A stretch of 46,985 nt of DNA. It comes from Campylobacteraceae bacterium (GTDB lineage Bacteria; Campylobacterota; Campylobacteria; Campylobacterales; Sulfurovaceae). Both the position numbers and the translations under genes were made by a program. The notes under the pieces are model-generated. The model was not told the origin of the DNA. It made no database searches and was given only the letters and a program-made list of their open reading frames with translations. The stretch is from contig JALXFN010000056.1 of the NCBI GenBank assembly GCA_027068975.1, forward strand, positions 1-46,985. The letters are read 5' to 3'. Below are positions 17,263 through 26,363 of this stretch, one piece after another (within the stretch, counting starts at the first letter, position 1; every line of letters starts with the position of its first letter).

Positions 17263-18211
17263 ATTTCAACTCTTCCTCAATCAATAAATCCAATATATCA
17301 AAGAAAGAATATTCATATTCCCAATTTAATTCTTTCTTTGCCTTTGTATTGTCACCATAAATATTCTCTATTTCATTTGGTCTAAAAAGTTTTTCATCTT
17401 CAATAATAAGTTTCTTATTCAAGTTTAATTTATCAAAAATATACTCTATAATATCTCGAAGTAAAATAGATTTTCCTGAACAAATAATATAATCATCTGC
17501 TACATCTTGCTGAAGTAACTTCCACATTGCTTCTACATACTTTGGTGCATACCCAAAGTCTCTTTTTATATTTAAGTTTCCAACTACTAAGTTTGGTAAC
17601 TCATTATTTTTAATTTTAATTGCATTTTTAATAACTTTTTTTATAAAAAAATTATCACTTCGTAAAAAAGACTCATGATTAAACAGAATTCCATTACTAG
17701 CAAATAGATTATAAGACTCTCTATATGTGGCTACCATAAAATATGCTGACATTTTTGAAATACCATAAGGGCTAATGGGATGCATAGGAGTATTAGGTGT
17801 TATAGGCATACTTTCTACTTGCCCATACATTTCACTACTTGACGCCTGATAGAGTTTTGTATTTGGACTAAATAACCTAATTGTTTCTAACAAATTATTA
17901 ACTGACATTGTATTAAAAGAAAAAGTACCTATAGGCTGAGAAAAAGACAAGCCGACTGAACTTTGAGCAGCAAGATTATAAATTTCATCAATTTTGTGTT
18001 TTTGTAATAGCCTAATAATATTTGCCATATCTAAAAGCTCTAACTCTTCAATCATTATATCATCATCGATACCTAAATATTTAAAATTATTTCGATTTGC
18101 ACATCTATAACTTCGTACTGTACCTATTACTTTATATCCTTTTTCAAGCAATAATTTAGCTAAATAAGCTCCATCCTGTCCTGTTATTCCCGTAATTAAA
18201 GCTGTTTTCAT
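17252..18211 (-). CDS. gmd: GDP-mannose 4,6-dehydratase-like enzyme
   Basis: An extended short-chain dehydrogenase predicted to convert GDP-mannose to GDP-4-keto-6-deoxymannose. The protein has 319 residues, shorter than typical GMD (345-375). TGITGQDGAYLAKLLLEKGY is the NADP-binding loop and is diagnostic for the GMD branch. The catalytic Ser-Glu pair is in SSSEMYG and the Tyr-x3-Lys is in YGISK. FNHES and RDFGYAPKYVEAMW match family positions. No GDP-4-keto-6-deoxymannose reductase (Fcl or Rmd) is in the window, so the final product is open. A related activity on another GDP-sugar, such as the heptose dehydratases known in Campylobacter, is also possible. It overlaps the GT4 gene upstream by 4 bases. 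Confidence 0.8.
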   Translation of the reverse strand: MKTALITGITGQDGAYLAKLLLEKGYKVIGTVRSYRCANRNNFKYLGIDDDIMIEELELLDMANIIRLLQKHKIDEIYNLAAQSSVGLSFSQPIGTFSFNTMSVNNLLETIRLFSPNTKLYQASSSEMYGQVESMPITPNTPMHPISPYGISKMSAYFMVATYRESYNLFASNGILFNHESFLRSDNFFIKKVIKNAIKIKNNELPNLVVGNLNIKRDFGYAPKYVEAMWKLLQQDVADDYIICSGKSILLRDIIEYIFDKLNLNKKLIIEDEKLFRPNEIENIYGDNTKAKKELNWEYEYSFFDILDLLIEEELKYGK

Positions 18212-19308
18212 TCTATAATACCCTTATAAATTTTTAAAGTCTCTTTTGCTGTTTTTTCCCATGAAAATTTTGACAATTGATTATTTCCATTAAAAACAAG
18301 TTCTTCTCTTCTTTCTTTATTATCTAAAACATATTCTACAGATTTTTGAATAGACTCTATACTATCAGGATTAAAATATTCTGCAGCATCTTCAGCAATT
18401 TCGGATAAAGAACTAGTACCACTACATACCAAAGGACATTGACAAGCAAAAGATTCTAGTATCGGTAGACCAAACCCTTCATACAATGAAGGAAATACAA
18501 AAAGCTCAGCATTATTATAAAAATACGACAACTTATTATCTTCTAAGATATAATGAAATATTTGAGATTTTATATCTAAATCATCAAATAATAAAAGTTC
18601 TTCTTGAGTAAAGGCTCCTCCCCCAACGCACACAACAGATAAATCTTTATCCTTCGCTAAAAGATATCTCATACTTTTTATAAATTGATTAAAATTTTTA
18701 TATCCTCCACGAGAACCAACAAATAAAATATACTTTTCAGGTAAATCCATATTTAAGTTTGAAGAGCAGTTTACTAATGAATTTGCAAGATAAACAACTT
18801 CAATCTTAGACTCTTCAATACCAAAAAAATCAATTAAGTCTTTTTTGGTATTTTCTGAAATTGCAATTATCTTACTAGCCTTATTACATAAGATTTTTTT
18901 ATTTTCAGAAGTCTTATCATCAGCAGAAAATTTATCTCTAAATTTCTCATGTATCATATCATAAACAGTAAGAACAAATGGTTTATCCCCTATATAGTTT
19001 AAAAAATCTATATCAAAATATGTAGGATGAAAAATATCAAAGTTTTGTTGTTTTAATGCTCTTTTTGTACAAAAAGAATTAATTTCAATAATTATTCTAT
19101 CTCTACCTTTAAAGACTGTATTTGGAAAAAAACCTATCTTCTTTATTTGTTTACTATTTTTAAGATAATAGTTATTAGATAATAATAAAGCACTCTTATA
19201 CTCGATACTTTTTATATTATCAAATTGATTCATAAGTTCACAATAGTATCGTGATATTCCTCCATACCTTTGATTTGTAAAAATAGTGTGGTCATACAAT
19301 ACTTTCAT
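18208..19308 (-). CDS. Glycosyltransferase family 4
   Basis: A GT-B fold transferase of 366 residues. RYGGISRYYCELM near the N-terminus and EGFGLPILESFACQCP with SSLSEIAEDAAEYF near the C-terminus place it with the large GT4 group that includes many mannosyl- and rhamnosyltransferases. The sugar cannot be fixed from sequence. It starts 5 bases after the wzx stop and ends in an ATGA overlap with the GMD-like gene, consistent with one operon. The GMD next door hints at a GDP-sugar donor, but this is inference. Confidence 0.86.
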   Translation of the reverse strand: MKVLYDHTIFTNQRYGGISRYYCELMNQFDNIKSIEYKSALLLSNNYYLKNSKQIKKIGFFPNTVFKGRDRIIIEINSFCTKRALKQQNFDIFHPTYFDIDFLNYIGDKPFVLTVYDMIHEKFRDKFSADDKTSENKKILCNKASKIIAISENTKKDLIDFFGIEESKIEVVYLANSLVNCSSNLNMDLPEKYILFVGSRGGYKNFNQFIKSMRYLLAKDKDLSVVCVGGGAFTQEELLLFDDLDIKSQIFHYILEDNKLSYFYNNAELFVFPSLYEGFGLPILESFACQCPLVCSGTSSLSEIAEDAAEYFNPDSIESIQKSVEYVLDNKERREELVFNGNNQLSKFSWEKTAKETLKIYKGIIE

Positions 19309-19313
19309 CTCTT

Positions 19314-20642
19314 TTAACGTTCTCCTTCTTTTAATAATTTTATATTTAAAAAAAATATTGTTCTTGTCATCATTTTAAAAATTATCCTACTTTTGTTATA
19401 AAATGCATAAGCAAAATAACCTGTTATTGCCATAGAAATAACTGTTGCAATAGCAGCCCCTACAATACCATACTGAGGAATCAAAAAAAGATTTAAAATT
19501 ACATTTGATATTAACCCAAACAGTGTTTTAATTACCTCAAAATATTTATGATTTTCTGACATAACCCATGATTCACTAGGAATTCGTTGAAAAGCAAATA
19601 GTAAATTTACAATATGTATTTGTAGTACAACTATCGATAACATATAAGCCTCTCCATATAAAGACATAATCAAGAAATGACTTAAAAATAGTGTGGGAAT
19701 AATAATCAAAACAGCTATTAAATTACTCAATATAAACAACCTTTCTAATCGTTTATAATATAAATTATAAGAGACTTTTTTAGCATTTTCTATAGCAGGA
19801 TATAAAGAAGAAGAAATTATAACAGGTAAAAAATACCATAATTCACTTAACTTAGCAGCAACTGCATAATATCCAACTTGTGTACTATCCATCATCTCCT
19901 GTATCATAACCTGATCAATTCTCATATACATACCAATTATCATCGCTGTAAACATATAAAATAGAGAATCTTGTAAAAGACTTTTTGCTATTGCTTTATT
20001 AAACTTTAAATAGCTTAACTTAAATGTTGATTTTTTCAAAAAGAAATAAATATATCCAAGTCCTAAAATAAAACTGTCAAATAAGATAACAAATGCAAAT
20101 GCTTCAAGTGAAGCATTCGTCAAAATTAATACTATTTTTATAATGGTAGACAAAAATAGGCTTATAGAGTTTACATAAACAATATATTTACTCATAACCT
20201 TACTTTGAAAATAGAAATCTATAACATTGAGACTTTGAAAAATTGTTGCAGAACCTATAATAAATATTAAATTATTAGTATAGGTATCATTAGAGGTAAA
20301 TTGAATAGCCACCCATAAAATAATAAGTACTGCAATGGCACCTATAAGTTTTAAAAAGAAAACGGTACTAATGAGTTCATTTTCTTTATAGTTATCTTTT
20401 AGTAATTCCCTAACAACTAATGTATTGAGTCCTAATGTTGCAATAGCTGTAAATAATCCAACAAAACTTTGAGCATAAGAGAGTAAACCTAATTTTTCAG
20501 GTCCTAGATATCTTGCAACCCAAATACTTATTAAAAGACCAATAAGCATTCTTAAGATTTTTTCAAAAAAAAGCCATGAGGTATTTTTTAAATACCTCAT
20601 TAGACCTTTATTCTCTTTTATATTGTTTAATTTATCTCTCAT
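19314..20642 (-). CDS. wzx: Lipid-linked oligosaccharide flippase (Wzx, PST family)
   Basis: An integral membrane protein of 442 residues with about twelve hydrophobic helices. The N-terminal NTSWLFFEKILRMLIGL and ARYLGPEKLGLLSYAQSF are typical of Wzx/RfbX. It would move undecaprenyl-PP-linked repeat units to the periplasmic face. It is the first gene of the minus-strand polysaccharide cluster. The ATG at 20642 lacks a clear ribosome-binding site. The Met at residue 15 has AAAGG just upstream and is a possible alternative start. As the only flippase in the window, it could also serve the Pgl-type glycan, since no PglK-like ABC transporter is present. Confidence 0.88.
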   Translation of the reverse strand: MRDKLNNIKENKGLMRYLKNTSWLFFEKILRMLIGLLISIWVARYLGPEKLGLLSYAQSFVGLFTAIATLGLNTLVVRELLKDNYKENELISTVFFLKLIGAIAVLIILWVAIQFTSNDTYTNNLIFIIGSATIFQSLNVIDFYFQSKVMSKYIVYVNSISLFLSTIIKIVLILTNASLEAFAFVILFDSFILGLGYIYFFLKKSTFKLSYLKFNKAIAKSLLQDSLFYMFTAMIIGMYMRIDQVMIQEMMDSTQVGYYAVAAKLSELWYFLPVIISSSLYPAIENAKKVSYNLYYKRLERLFILSNLIAVLIIIPTLFLSHFLIMSLYGEAYMLSIVVLQIHIVNLLFAFQRIPSESWVMSENHKYFEVIKTLFGLISNVILNLFLIPQYGIVGAAIATVISMAITGYFAYAFYNKSRIIFKMMTRTIFFLNIKLLKEGER

Positions 20643-20824
20643 AGTTTTGCAACTTCTTCATTTACATATTTATATCATTCTACCCAAACCCCCATTCCAA
20701 AAAAGAACAATTGCTAAATAACACTATTTTTTTGTTACATATCATCTCTCAACATAAGGTATAATTTAAGATATTAAGTATTTTTACATAGAAGATAACA
20801 TGAGGAACGATTAAAAATTGATAT

Positions 20825-22510
20825 TTACAGCTCCAAAAACTCCACCCCATCTTTAGAGCCAATCAAAAGAAAGCTTCTAAGCTTAGGAATGCTTTTAACT
20901 TTGTCAAGTTGTTGATAGCCCTCAACTTGTTTCATTCCCTCTTTTTTTATAGTCTCATAATTATCTTTCTCTTTTTTCCATTTTAATTCAAACAGATAAT
21001 TATTTGGAACTTTATCATCTCTTCCTATGAGTAAAATATCAGGATATTTATTGTCAAGTTCAGGTTGTGAGTCTATAAAGTAAAAATCTGCAAAACTCAA
21101 AAGTGCCAAAGTAATGACATGAAAATGCTTCTCTGTAAATCCATAGTGGTCACGGTTAGAGAGGGTTTTTATGGCTATATCAAGCTGTCTCTTAAAGGAT
21201 TCAATATCTCCTAAAAGAAGCTTAATAGGCAGTTGTGAAAATGAGTCCTCTTGTTTAAAGTTATTGCGTCATTGTAGCTCAACAGCAAAGTAGTTAAAGT
21301 AGAGAATCTTTATGACATAGTTAGGTATCTCAAAAATATTTAACTCGCCTGTTATCTGCTCTTTTATGGTAATAAAACCCATTGAGTAGATAAGGGTAAT
21401 AAAGTCATCTTGTGTAAAATCTTGGTTTAGGTCATATCTGTCTTTTATAATTCCTGTCACAGTTCCATTTTCTATGAGCTTTTCTAAAATTTTATAGTTT
21501 CTGTCACTGTCACCTATGTTAAAAAGTTTCATAATGGCTTTGTAGTCAGAAGCTACATTACTGTCTAACATTTTAATAGGCATTTGACATCGTACTTCAT
21601 CATATTTGGAGATAAAGTAGTTTACTAGTGTTGCACTATAGACTCGCTCTGTAGCTTTTATATTAAATAGATAACCGTTATACCATGTTTTTAACTTCTC
21701 TTGTAGTGCCTCTTTATCTATATTTTTACACTGTTTAAAGATATATTGCTCTAGTGAGTAGTTAACCTCTTTTTGGCTAAACCCTGCCATTAGGTTAAAC
21801 TCTTCTTTATTGGAAATATTGGAGACAATGTTAAACCCAGAACTTAAACTATCGAGTGTTATAGGCGTTACTCCTGTAATGAACATCTTTTGCACTACCC
21901 CACTTTGAGTTGCACCCTTTAGCACTTCATAAAAGCTTCGTACAAATCCCCCTTTGCCAACTATTTGTAAAAAGTCTTGCATACTATGGGCGAGTATGGC
22001 ATTGGCAAATTGGTCATACTCATCTATAAGCACATAGACTTTGTCATTTTCTATAACATCAAAAAAGTATTTTATAAGTCCTGTTGGTGTTGGTATGTTA
22101 TTTAGGCTCTCTCTTGTAATATCATAACCATACTCTCTAAAGTATCTATAAATAGCCGATTTAATATTATCTTTAAAGCCTTCATAGATTATTTCTACTC
22201 CACCATCGGTATTAATACCAGAAAACTCAAAAAATAGAATACGAAAGCTATTTTTTAGAGGAGTAGGATTTTTTCCAATATAGGTGTCATTAAACATAGC
22301 ATCAAACTCATCAGCTGTATTTTCATCATAATAGTACTGCAAAGTAGAGAGAAAAAGAGACTTTCCAAAGCGTCTTGGGCGTAAAAAGATTAAAAAGCTC
22401 TCATTGGTCTTTTCTAATTTTTCTATATAGTTTGTTTTATCAATATATAAGTAGTCATTGTTTATCTTTACTTTTTTAAAGTTACTTTCACCATAGATTA
22501 TCTTTTTCAT
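20825..22510 (-). pseudogene. AAA-ATPase/PD-(D/E)XK nuclease gene broken by one in-frame TGA
   Basis: Belongs to the family combining an AAA-ATPase-like domain (PF09820) with a C-terminal PD-(D/E)XK nuclease-like domain (PF08011). The first 413 codons (22510 down to 21272) include a Walker A-like loop in RPRRFGKSL and Walker B in VLIDEYD. A TGA at 21269-21271 then interrupts the frame. Reading resumes in the same frame (RNNFKQEDSFSQLPIKLLLG), runs through ALLSFADF and the nuclease motif PDILL...FELKWKK, and stops at 20825. No frameshift is needed: one base change, for example CGA to TGA, explains it. A truncated ATPase-only protein may still be made. The cellular role of the family is unknown. 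It separates wzx from rfbB and has its own promoter. Confidence 0.85.
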
Positions 22511-22533
22511 ATTTGCTCTTATTTTTTAGTTTG

Positions 22534-22542
22534 ATTATAGCA
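22534..22542 (-). promoter_or_regulatory. Extended -10 promoter of the AAA/nuclease pseudogene
   Basis: On the minus strand TGC-TATAAT lies 24 bases before the ATG at 22510. The leader would be short and carries AAGAG as ribosome-binding site. The intact promoter suggests the inactivation is recent or the truncated product is expressed. Confidence 0.6.
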
Positions 22543-22594
22543 TAAATTAAAAGTCTCTTGAATTGGTTAATATTTTTGATTTGGTATCATAATA

Positions 22595-22619
22595 GGTAGA
22601 GACATCGCTCTGCCCCTAC
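22595..22619. repeat. Small inverted-repeat element between rfbB and the AAA gene
   Basis: This 25-base element starts GGTAGAG, ends GCCCCTAC, and has AGAG/CTCT and GTAG/CTAC as alternative pairings. It lies 3 bases beyond the rfbB stop codon. A related GGTAGG...CCTACC hairpin lies just after gyrB (3072-3089). It may act as a transcript end for rfb, though no T-run follows. Confidence 0.4.
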
Positions 22620-22622
22620 AGG

Positions 22623-23633
22623 TTAATACTTCTCCAAATACCACTCAACCGTCTTAACAATCCCCGAGTCAAAATCATCATCGGCTAACCATCCAAGTTC
22701 TGTTTCTAGTTTGGTAGCATCTATGGCATAACGTCTGTCATGCCCTGCTCTGTCTTCTACAAAGGTAATGAGTTCTTTATAGCTTTTTTCTGCTGGAACT
22801 TTTTGGTCTAAAATAGTACAGATGGTGTCAACTATTTGGAGGTTGGTTCTTTCGTTTCTTCCACCTACATTATAGATATTGCCCTCTTTACCTGTATGGT
22901 AGACCAAATCTATGGCTTTACAGTGGTCGAGTACGTAGAGCCAATCACGAATGTTTTTTCCATCACCATAGATAGGAATAGGCTCATGAGACAATGCTTT
23001 TCTAATGATGGTTGGTATTAACTTCTCATCATGCTGTTTTGGTCCATAGTTGTTTGAACAGTTGGTTATAACAGTGTTGAGTCCATAAGTCTCTTGGTAG
23101 CTTCTTACTACCATATCTGAACTCGCTTTACTTGCAGAGTATGGAGAGTTTGGAGCATAAGGAGTCTCTTCGGTAAAAAGGTCAGTCTCATTTAATGTTC
23201 CATAGACTTCATCAGTACTTATATGGTGAAATCTACACCCTTTATGGTTCTCTTTATAGGTAAATGGTTTTTCCATCCACTGTTTATAGGCTACATCAAG
23301 AAGTGTAAATGTTCCTGTTACATTGGTCTCTATGAAGACTCCTGGGTTTTTAATGGAGTTATCTACATGTGACTCAGCAGCAAAGTGAATTACCCCTTCT
23401 ATGTTATGTTTTTCAAAGATGTACTCTACAAGCTCACGATTACAGATGTTGCCTTTTATAAAGGTATAACGGTTATTTCCCTCTACCTCTTTTAAGTTCT
23501 CTAAGTCCCCTGCATAAGTTAATAAATCTAAATTTATGATGTTATAGTTTTGATACTTTTCTAAAAAATATGGCACAAAGTTTGAACCGATAAACCCTGC
23601 ACATCCTGTTACTAGAATATTTTTACTGTTCAT
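22623..23633 (-). CDS. rfbB: dTDP-glucose 4,6-dehydratase
   Basis: The second step of dTDP-sugar synthesis, converting dTDP-glucose to dTDP-4-keto-6-deoxyglucose. The protein has 336 residues and is an extended SDR. The NAD loop is GCAGFIGSNFV, the catalytic STDEVYG has the Asp-Glu pair, and Tyr-x3-Lys is in YSASK. AAESHVDNSI is also conserved in the family. It overlaps the end of rfbC by 11 bases and is last in the rfbA-rfbC-rfbB order. No rfbD follows. Confidence 0.96.
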   Translation of the reverse strand: MNSKNILVTGCAGFIGSNFVPYFLEKYQNYNIINLDLLTYAGDLENLKEVEGNNRYTFIKGNICNRELVEYIFEKHNIEGVIHFAAESHVDNSIKNPGVFIETNVTGTFTLLDVAYKQWMEKPFTYKENHKGCRFHHISTDEVYGTLNETDLFTEETPYAPNSPYSASKASSDMVVRSYQETYGLNTVITNCSNNYGPKQHDEKLIPTIIRKALSHEPIPIYGDGKNIRDWLYVLDHCKAIDLVYHTGKEGNIYNVGGRNERTNLQIVDTICTILDQKVPAEKSYKELITFVEDRAGHDRRYAIDATKLETELGWLADDDFDSGIVKTVEWYLEKY

Positions 23634-24201
23634 AATAGTCTACTCCATACTCAAATAAATCATCTGTTTCACTCAATAGAGGTTGATTTTTATCTTTATC
23701 TGAAAGATTGAGTATATCACTTTTTAAAGTCCAGTCAATCCCTAAAATTTTATCGTTAAAGAGTATACCTCTGTCGTTTTGGGGACTATAGTAGTTGTCC
23801 ACTTTATAAGCAAAAACGGTATCATCTTCTAAAACTACAAAGCCATGAGCAAACCCTCGAGGGACAAAGAGTTGTCTTTTATTTTCAGCAGAGAGTTCTA
23901 CTGCTACATGTTTTTCAAAAGTTGGGCTACCTTTTCTAATATCTACAGCCACATCAAGAACGCGTCCTTGAATAACACGTACCAGTTTAGTTTGTGCAGC
24001 AGGAGCAAGTTGATAGTGTAAGCCTCTAAGTACCCCTTTAGAGCTTTTCGACTCATTGTCTTGGCAAAAGTTTACTCTATAGCCCAAGAACTCTTCTAGT
24101 TTATCTTGACGAAAAGTCTCTGTAAAATAGCCTCTACTATCCCCATGCACTTTGGGTTCTATAACAATCACATCTGCAATATCTGTAGGTATAAACTTCA
24201 T
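23623..24201 (-). CDS. rfbC: dTDP-4-dehydrorhamnose 3,5-epimerase
   Basis: A cupin epimerase that turns dTDP-4-keto-6-deoxyglucose into dTDP-4-keto-L-rhamnose. The protein has 192 residues, close to the usual 180-185. HGDSRGYFTETFR opens the substrate site, the catalytic His is in LRGLHYQ, and AYKVDNYYSP has the conserved Tyr. It starts at an ATG behind a strong AAGGAGG and overlaps the rfbA stop by one base. Both catalytic positions typical of 3,5-epimerases are kept, which favours the L-rhamnose route over a 3- or 5-only epimerase. Confidence 0.95.
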   Translation of the reverse strand: MKFIPTDIADVIVIEPKVHGDSRGYFTETFRQDKLEEFLGYRVNFCQDNESKSSKGVLRGLHYQLAPAAQTKLVRVIQGRVLDVAVDIRKGSPTFEKHVAVELSAENKRQLFVPRGFAHGFVVLEDDTVFAYKVDNYYSPQNDRGILFNDKILGIDWTLKSDILNLSDKDKNQPLLSETDDLFEYGVDYYEQ

Positions 24202-25106
24202 TAACCCTCCTTAATAATAGCATCAAGTTTAGACTCATTGGCTCGGCGAATCATATATTGACCATATTGGTTTTTCTTTAATGGTTCAGCTAATCTTAAA
24301 AGCTCTTTTTTTGATATATAACCTTTATCAAAAGCTATCTCCTCTAAACATGCAATTTTAAGTCCTTGTCTATTTTCAATGGTTTGAATAAACTTACTAG
24401 CATCGAGCATAGATTCATGAGTCCCTGTATCAAGCCAAGCATAACCTCTTCCCATCAACTCTACCATTAAACGCTCTTCTTTTAAATAGTCTTGATTTAA
24501 AGAGGTAATCTCCAACTCACCTCTTGCACTGGGTTTTACCCTTTTTGCTTTTTTTATTACATCATTAGGGTAGAAATATAACCCTATAACAGCATAATTA
24601 CTTTTTGGAATATCTGGTTTCTCTTCTATAGAGATAACATTTCCATCACTATCAAACTCTGCTACTCCATAACGTTCTGGGTCATTTACATAGTAACCAA
24701 AAACGGTTGCTTTATTCTCTTTTTTAACATGATGAACAGATTTAGAAAAGAGTTCAATCAATCCTTGTCCATAAAAGATATTGTCTCCTAATACCAAACA
24801 GACATCTGATGAGCCTATAAACTTCTCACCCAATATAAATGCCTGTGCTAGACCATCTGGATTAGGTTGAACAATATATTCAAGTTCTATTCCTATCTCC
24901 GAGCCATCTCCTAAAAGTGCTTTAAATAGTGGTAAATCTTTTGGGGTTGAGATAATCAGTATCTCTCTTATACCTGCTAACATAAGTACAGATAGTGGAT
25001 AATAAATCATCGGTTTATCATAAATAGGTAGTAGTTGTTTTGAAACCCCTTTAGTTAAGGGGTAAAGTCTTGTTCCTGAACCACCTGCTAATATTATTCC
25101 TTTCAT
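24201..25106 (-). CDS. rfbA: Glucose-1-phosphate thymidylyltransferase
   Basis: It makes dTDP-glucose from dTTP and glucose-1-phosphate. The protein has 301 residues. The N-terminal signature [20 protein letters not shown] is full consensus. [21 protein letters not shown] and [10 protein letters not shown] follow in the right order. It is the first gene of the rfbACB operon, and the ATG is preceded by GAGG. The 158-base gap upstream contains an 8-bp hairpin (25136-25158) in the likely leader. No clean -10 was seen. Confidence 0.96.
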   Translation of the reverse strand: MKGIILAGGSGTRLYPLTKGVSKQLLPIYDKPMIYYPLSVLMLAGIREILIISTPKDLPLFKALLGDGSEIGIELEYIVQPNPDGLAQAFILGEKFIGSSDVCLVLGDNIFYGQGLIELFSKSVHHVKKENKATVFGYYVNDPERYGVAEFDSDGNVISIEEKPDIPKSNYAVIGLYFYPNDVIKKAKRVKPSARGELEITSLNQDYLKEERLMVELMGRGYAWLDTGTHESMLDASKFIQTIENRQGLKIACLEEIAFDKGYISKKELLRLAEPLKKNQYGQYMIRRANESKLDAIIKEG

Positions 25107-25135
25107 ATTGCATCCTCATCGTATATTTATGTTAT

Positions 25136-25158
25136 TTTTGGGGTATTCTACTCCAAAA
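25136..25158. repeat. Hairpin in the rfbA upstream gap
   Basis: The arms TTTTGGGG (25136-25143) and CTCCAAAA (25151-25158) pair with one G:T and a 7-base loop. It is either in the rfbA leader or a weak end signal for the epimerase gene transcribed towards it. No T-run is present on either strand. Confidence 0.4.
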
Positions 25159-25264
25159 TATATTTAAAAAGAGAATATTATCTTACAAAAATATACTCTC
25201 TATACAATATTTTGATAAGAATTGAAATATTCATGAAGATTAATAACAAATTAGATAAACAAAA

Positions 25265-26311
25265 CTAACTATAAAACTCTCTATACCACTTAACAAAACT
25301 AGCTACACCCTCATCAAGAGGAGTTGATGGACTATAGTTAAAATCATTCATTAGACCAGAAGTATCAGCATAGGTTGACTCTACATCCCCTGCTTGCATC
25401 TCCATAAAATTCTTCTCAGCTACTTGACCAAGAGAGGTTTCAATTTCGGTAATAAACTCCATAAGATTTACTGGAGCATTATTTCCAATGTTATAAATAC
25501 GATAAGGAGCAGAAGAACTACTAGGTGTTGGATTTTCAGGGCTCCAATTCTCATTAGGTTTTGCAGGGTTATCTAAAACTTTTATAATTCCATCTACGAT
25601 ATCATCTATATAAGTAAAATCTCTACTCATATTACCATGGTTAAATACTTTAATCGGTCGATTATTTAAGATAGCATCTGTAAATAACATAGGAGCCATA
25701 TCAGGTCGTCCCCAAGGACCATACACCGTAAAAAATCTCAATCCTGTAGTTGAAATATTATAAAGATGACTGTAGGTATGTGCCATCATCTCATTTGATT
25801 TTTTAGTAGCTGCATAAAGACTCACAGGGTGGTCTGTATGGTCGGTGGTTTTAAATGGTTGAGATTTATTAAGCCCATAAACACTTGAACTACTTGCATA
25901 GGCTAGGTTTTTTACACCATTATGTCTACATGATTCTAGTATGTTCATAAAACCCACTACATTTGAGTTAATATAAGCGTGAGGATTCTCTAATGAGTAT
26001 CGTACCCCAGCTTGAGCAGCAAGGTTACAAACAGCATCAAATTGTTCTGTTTCAAAAAGTTTTTCAACTGTCTCTCTATTAGCTAAATCTGCCTTTATAA
26101 ACTTATGTTTACTATCTATTGATTCTATTAATTGATTCTCTTGAATATTCTCTTGTTGGATTCCCAACTCTTTTAGACGTGCGTACTTAAGGTTTACATC
26201 ATAATAGTCATTAATATTATCAAGACCCACAACTTCATCACCACGCTCAAGTAGTTTTTTTGCCAAATGGAAACCAATAAATCCTGCTGTACCTGTTACT
26301 AAAACTTTCAC
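25265..26311 (-). CDS. UDP-glucuronate 4-epimerase-like (CapI/LpsL family)
   Basis: An extended SDR predicted to interconvert UDP-glucuronate and UDP-galacturonate. The protein has 348 residues. The NAD loop is TGTAGFIGFHLAKKLL, catalytic Ser is in YASSSSVYG and Tyr-x3-Lys in YAATK. The segments NPHAYINSN, TVYGPWGRPDMA and NHGNMSRDFTYIDDI are typical of the UDP-GlcA epimerase group rather than GalE. A Ser/Pro-rich loop (ENPTPSSSSAP) sits before the C-terminal domain. The start is GTG with GGAG 8 bases upstream, and an extended -10 promoter sits in the 52-base gap before it. Ugd encoded nearby would supply its substrate. Confidence 0.9.
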   Translation of the reverse strand: MKVLVTGTAGFIGFHLAKKLLERGDEVVGLDNINDYYDVNLKYARLKELGIQQENIQENQLIESIDSKHKFIKADLANRETVEKLFETEQFDAVCNLAAQAGVRYSLENPHAYINSNVVGFMNILESCRHNGVKNLAYASSSSVYGLNKSQPFKTTDHTDHPVSLYAATKKSNEMMAHTYSHLYNISTTGLRFFTVYGPWGRPDMAPMLFTDAILNNRPIKVFNHGNMSRDFTYIDDIVDGIIKVLDNPAKPNENWSPENPTPSSSSAPYRIYNIGNNAPVNLMEFITEIETSLGQVAEKNFMEMQAGDVESTYADTSGLMNDFNYSPSTPLDEGVASFVKWYREFYS

Positions 26312-26343
26312 TTATAAAACTCCATATTTTAACTTTTTTTAAC

Positions 26344-26352
26344 ATTATATCA
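26344..26352 (-). promoter_or_regulatory. Extended -10 promoter of the UDP-GlcA epimerase gene
   Basis: On the minus strand TGA-TATAAT lies 32 bases before the GTG start, inside the only gap (52 bases) between this gene and wecC. The element gives the epimerase its own transcription start although it follows wecC closely. Confidence 0.6.
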
Positions 26353-26363
26353 TAAAAAATGTT

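Noticed and set aside
20760-20765. Plus-strand TATAAT between wzx and the pseudogene
   Set aside because: No gene or stable RNA follows on the plus strand; probably chance in AT-rich DNA.
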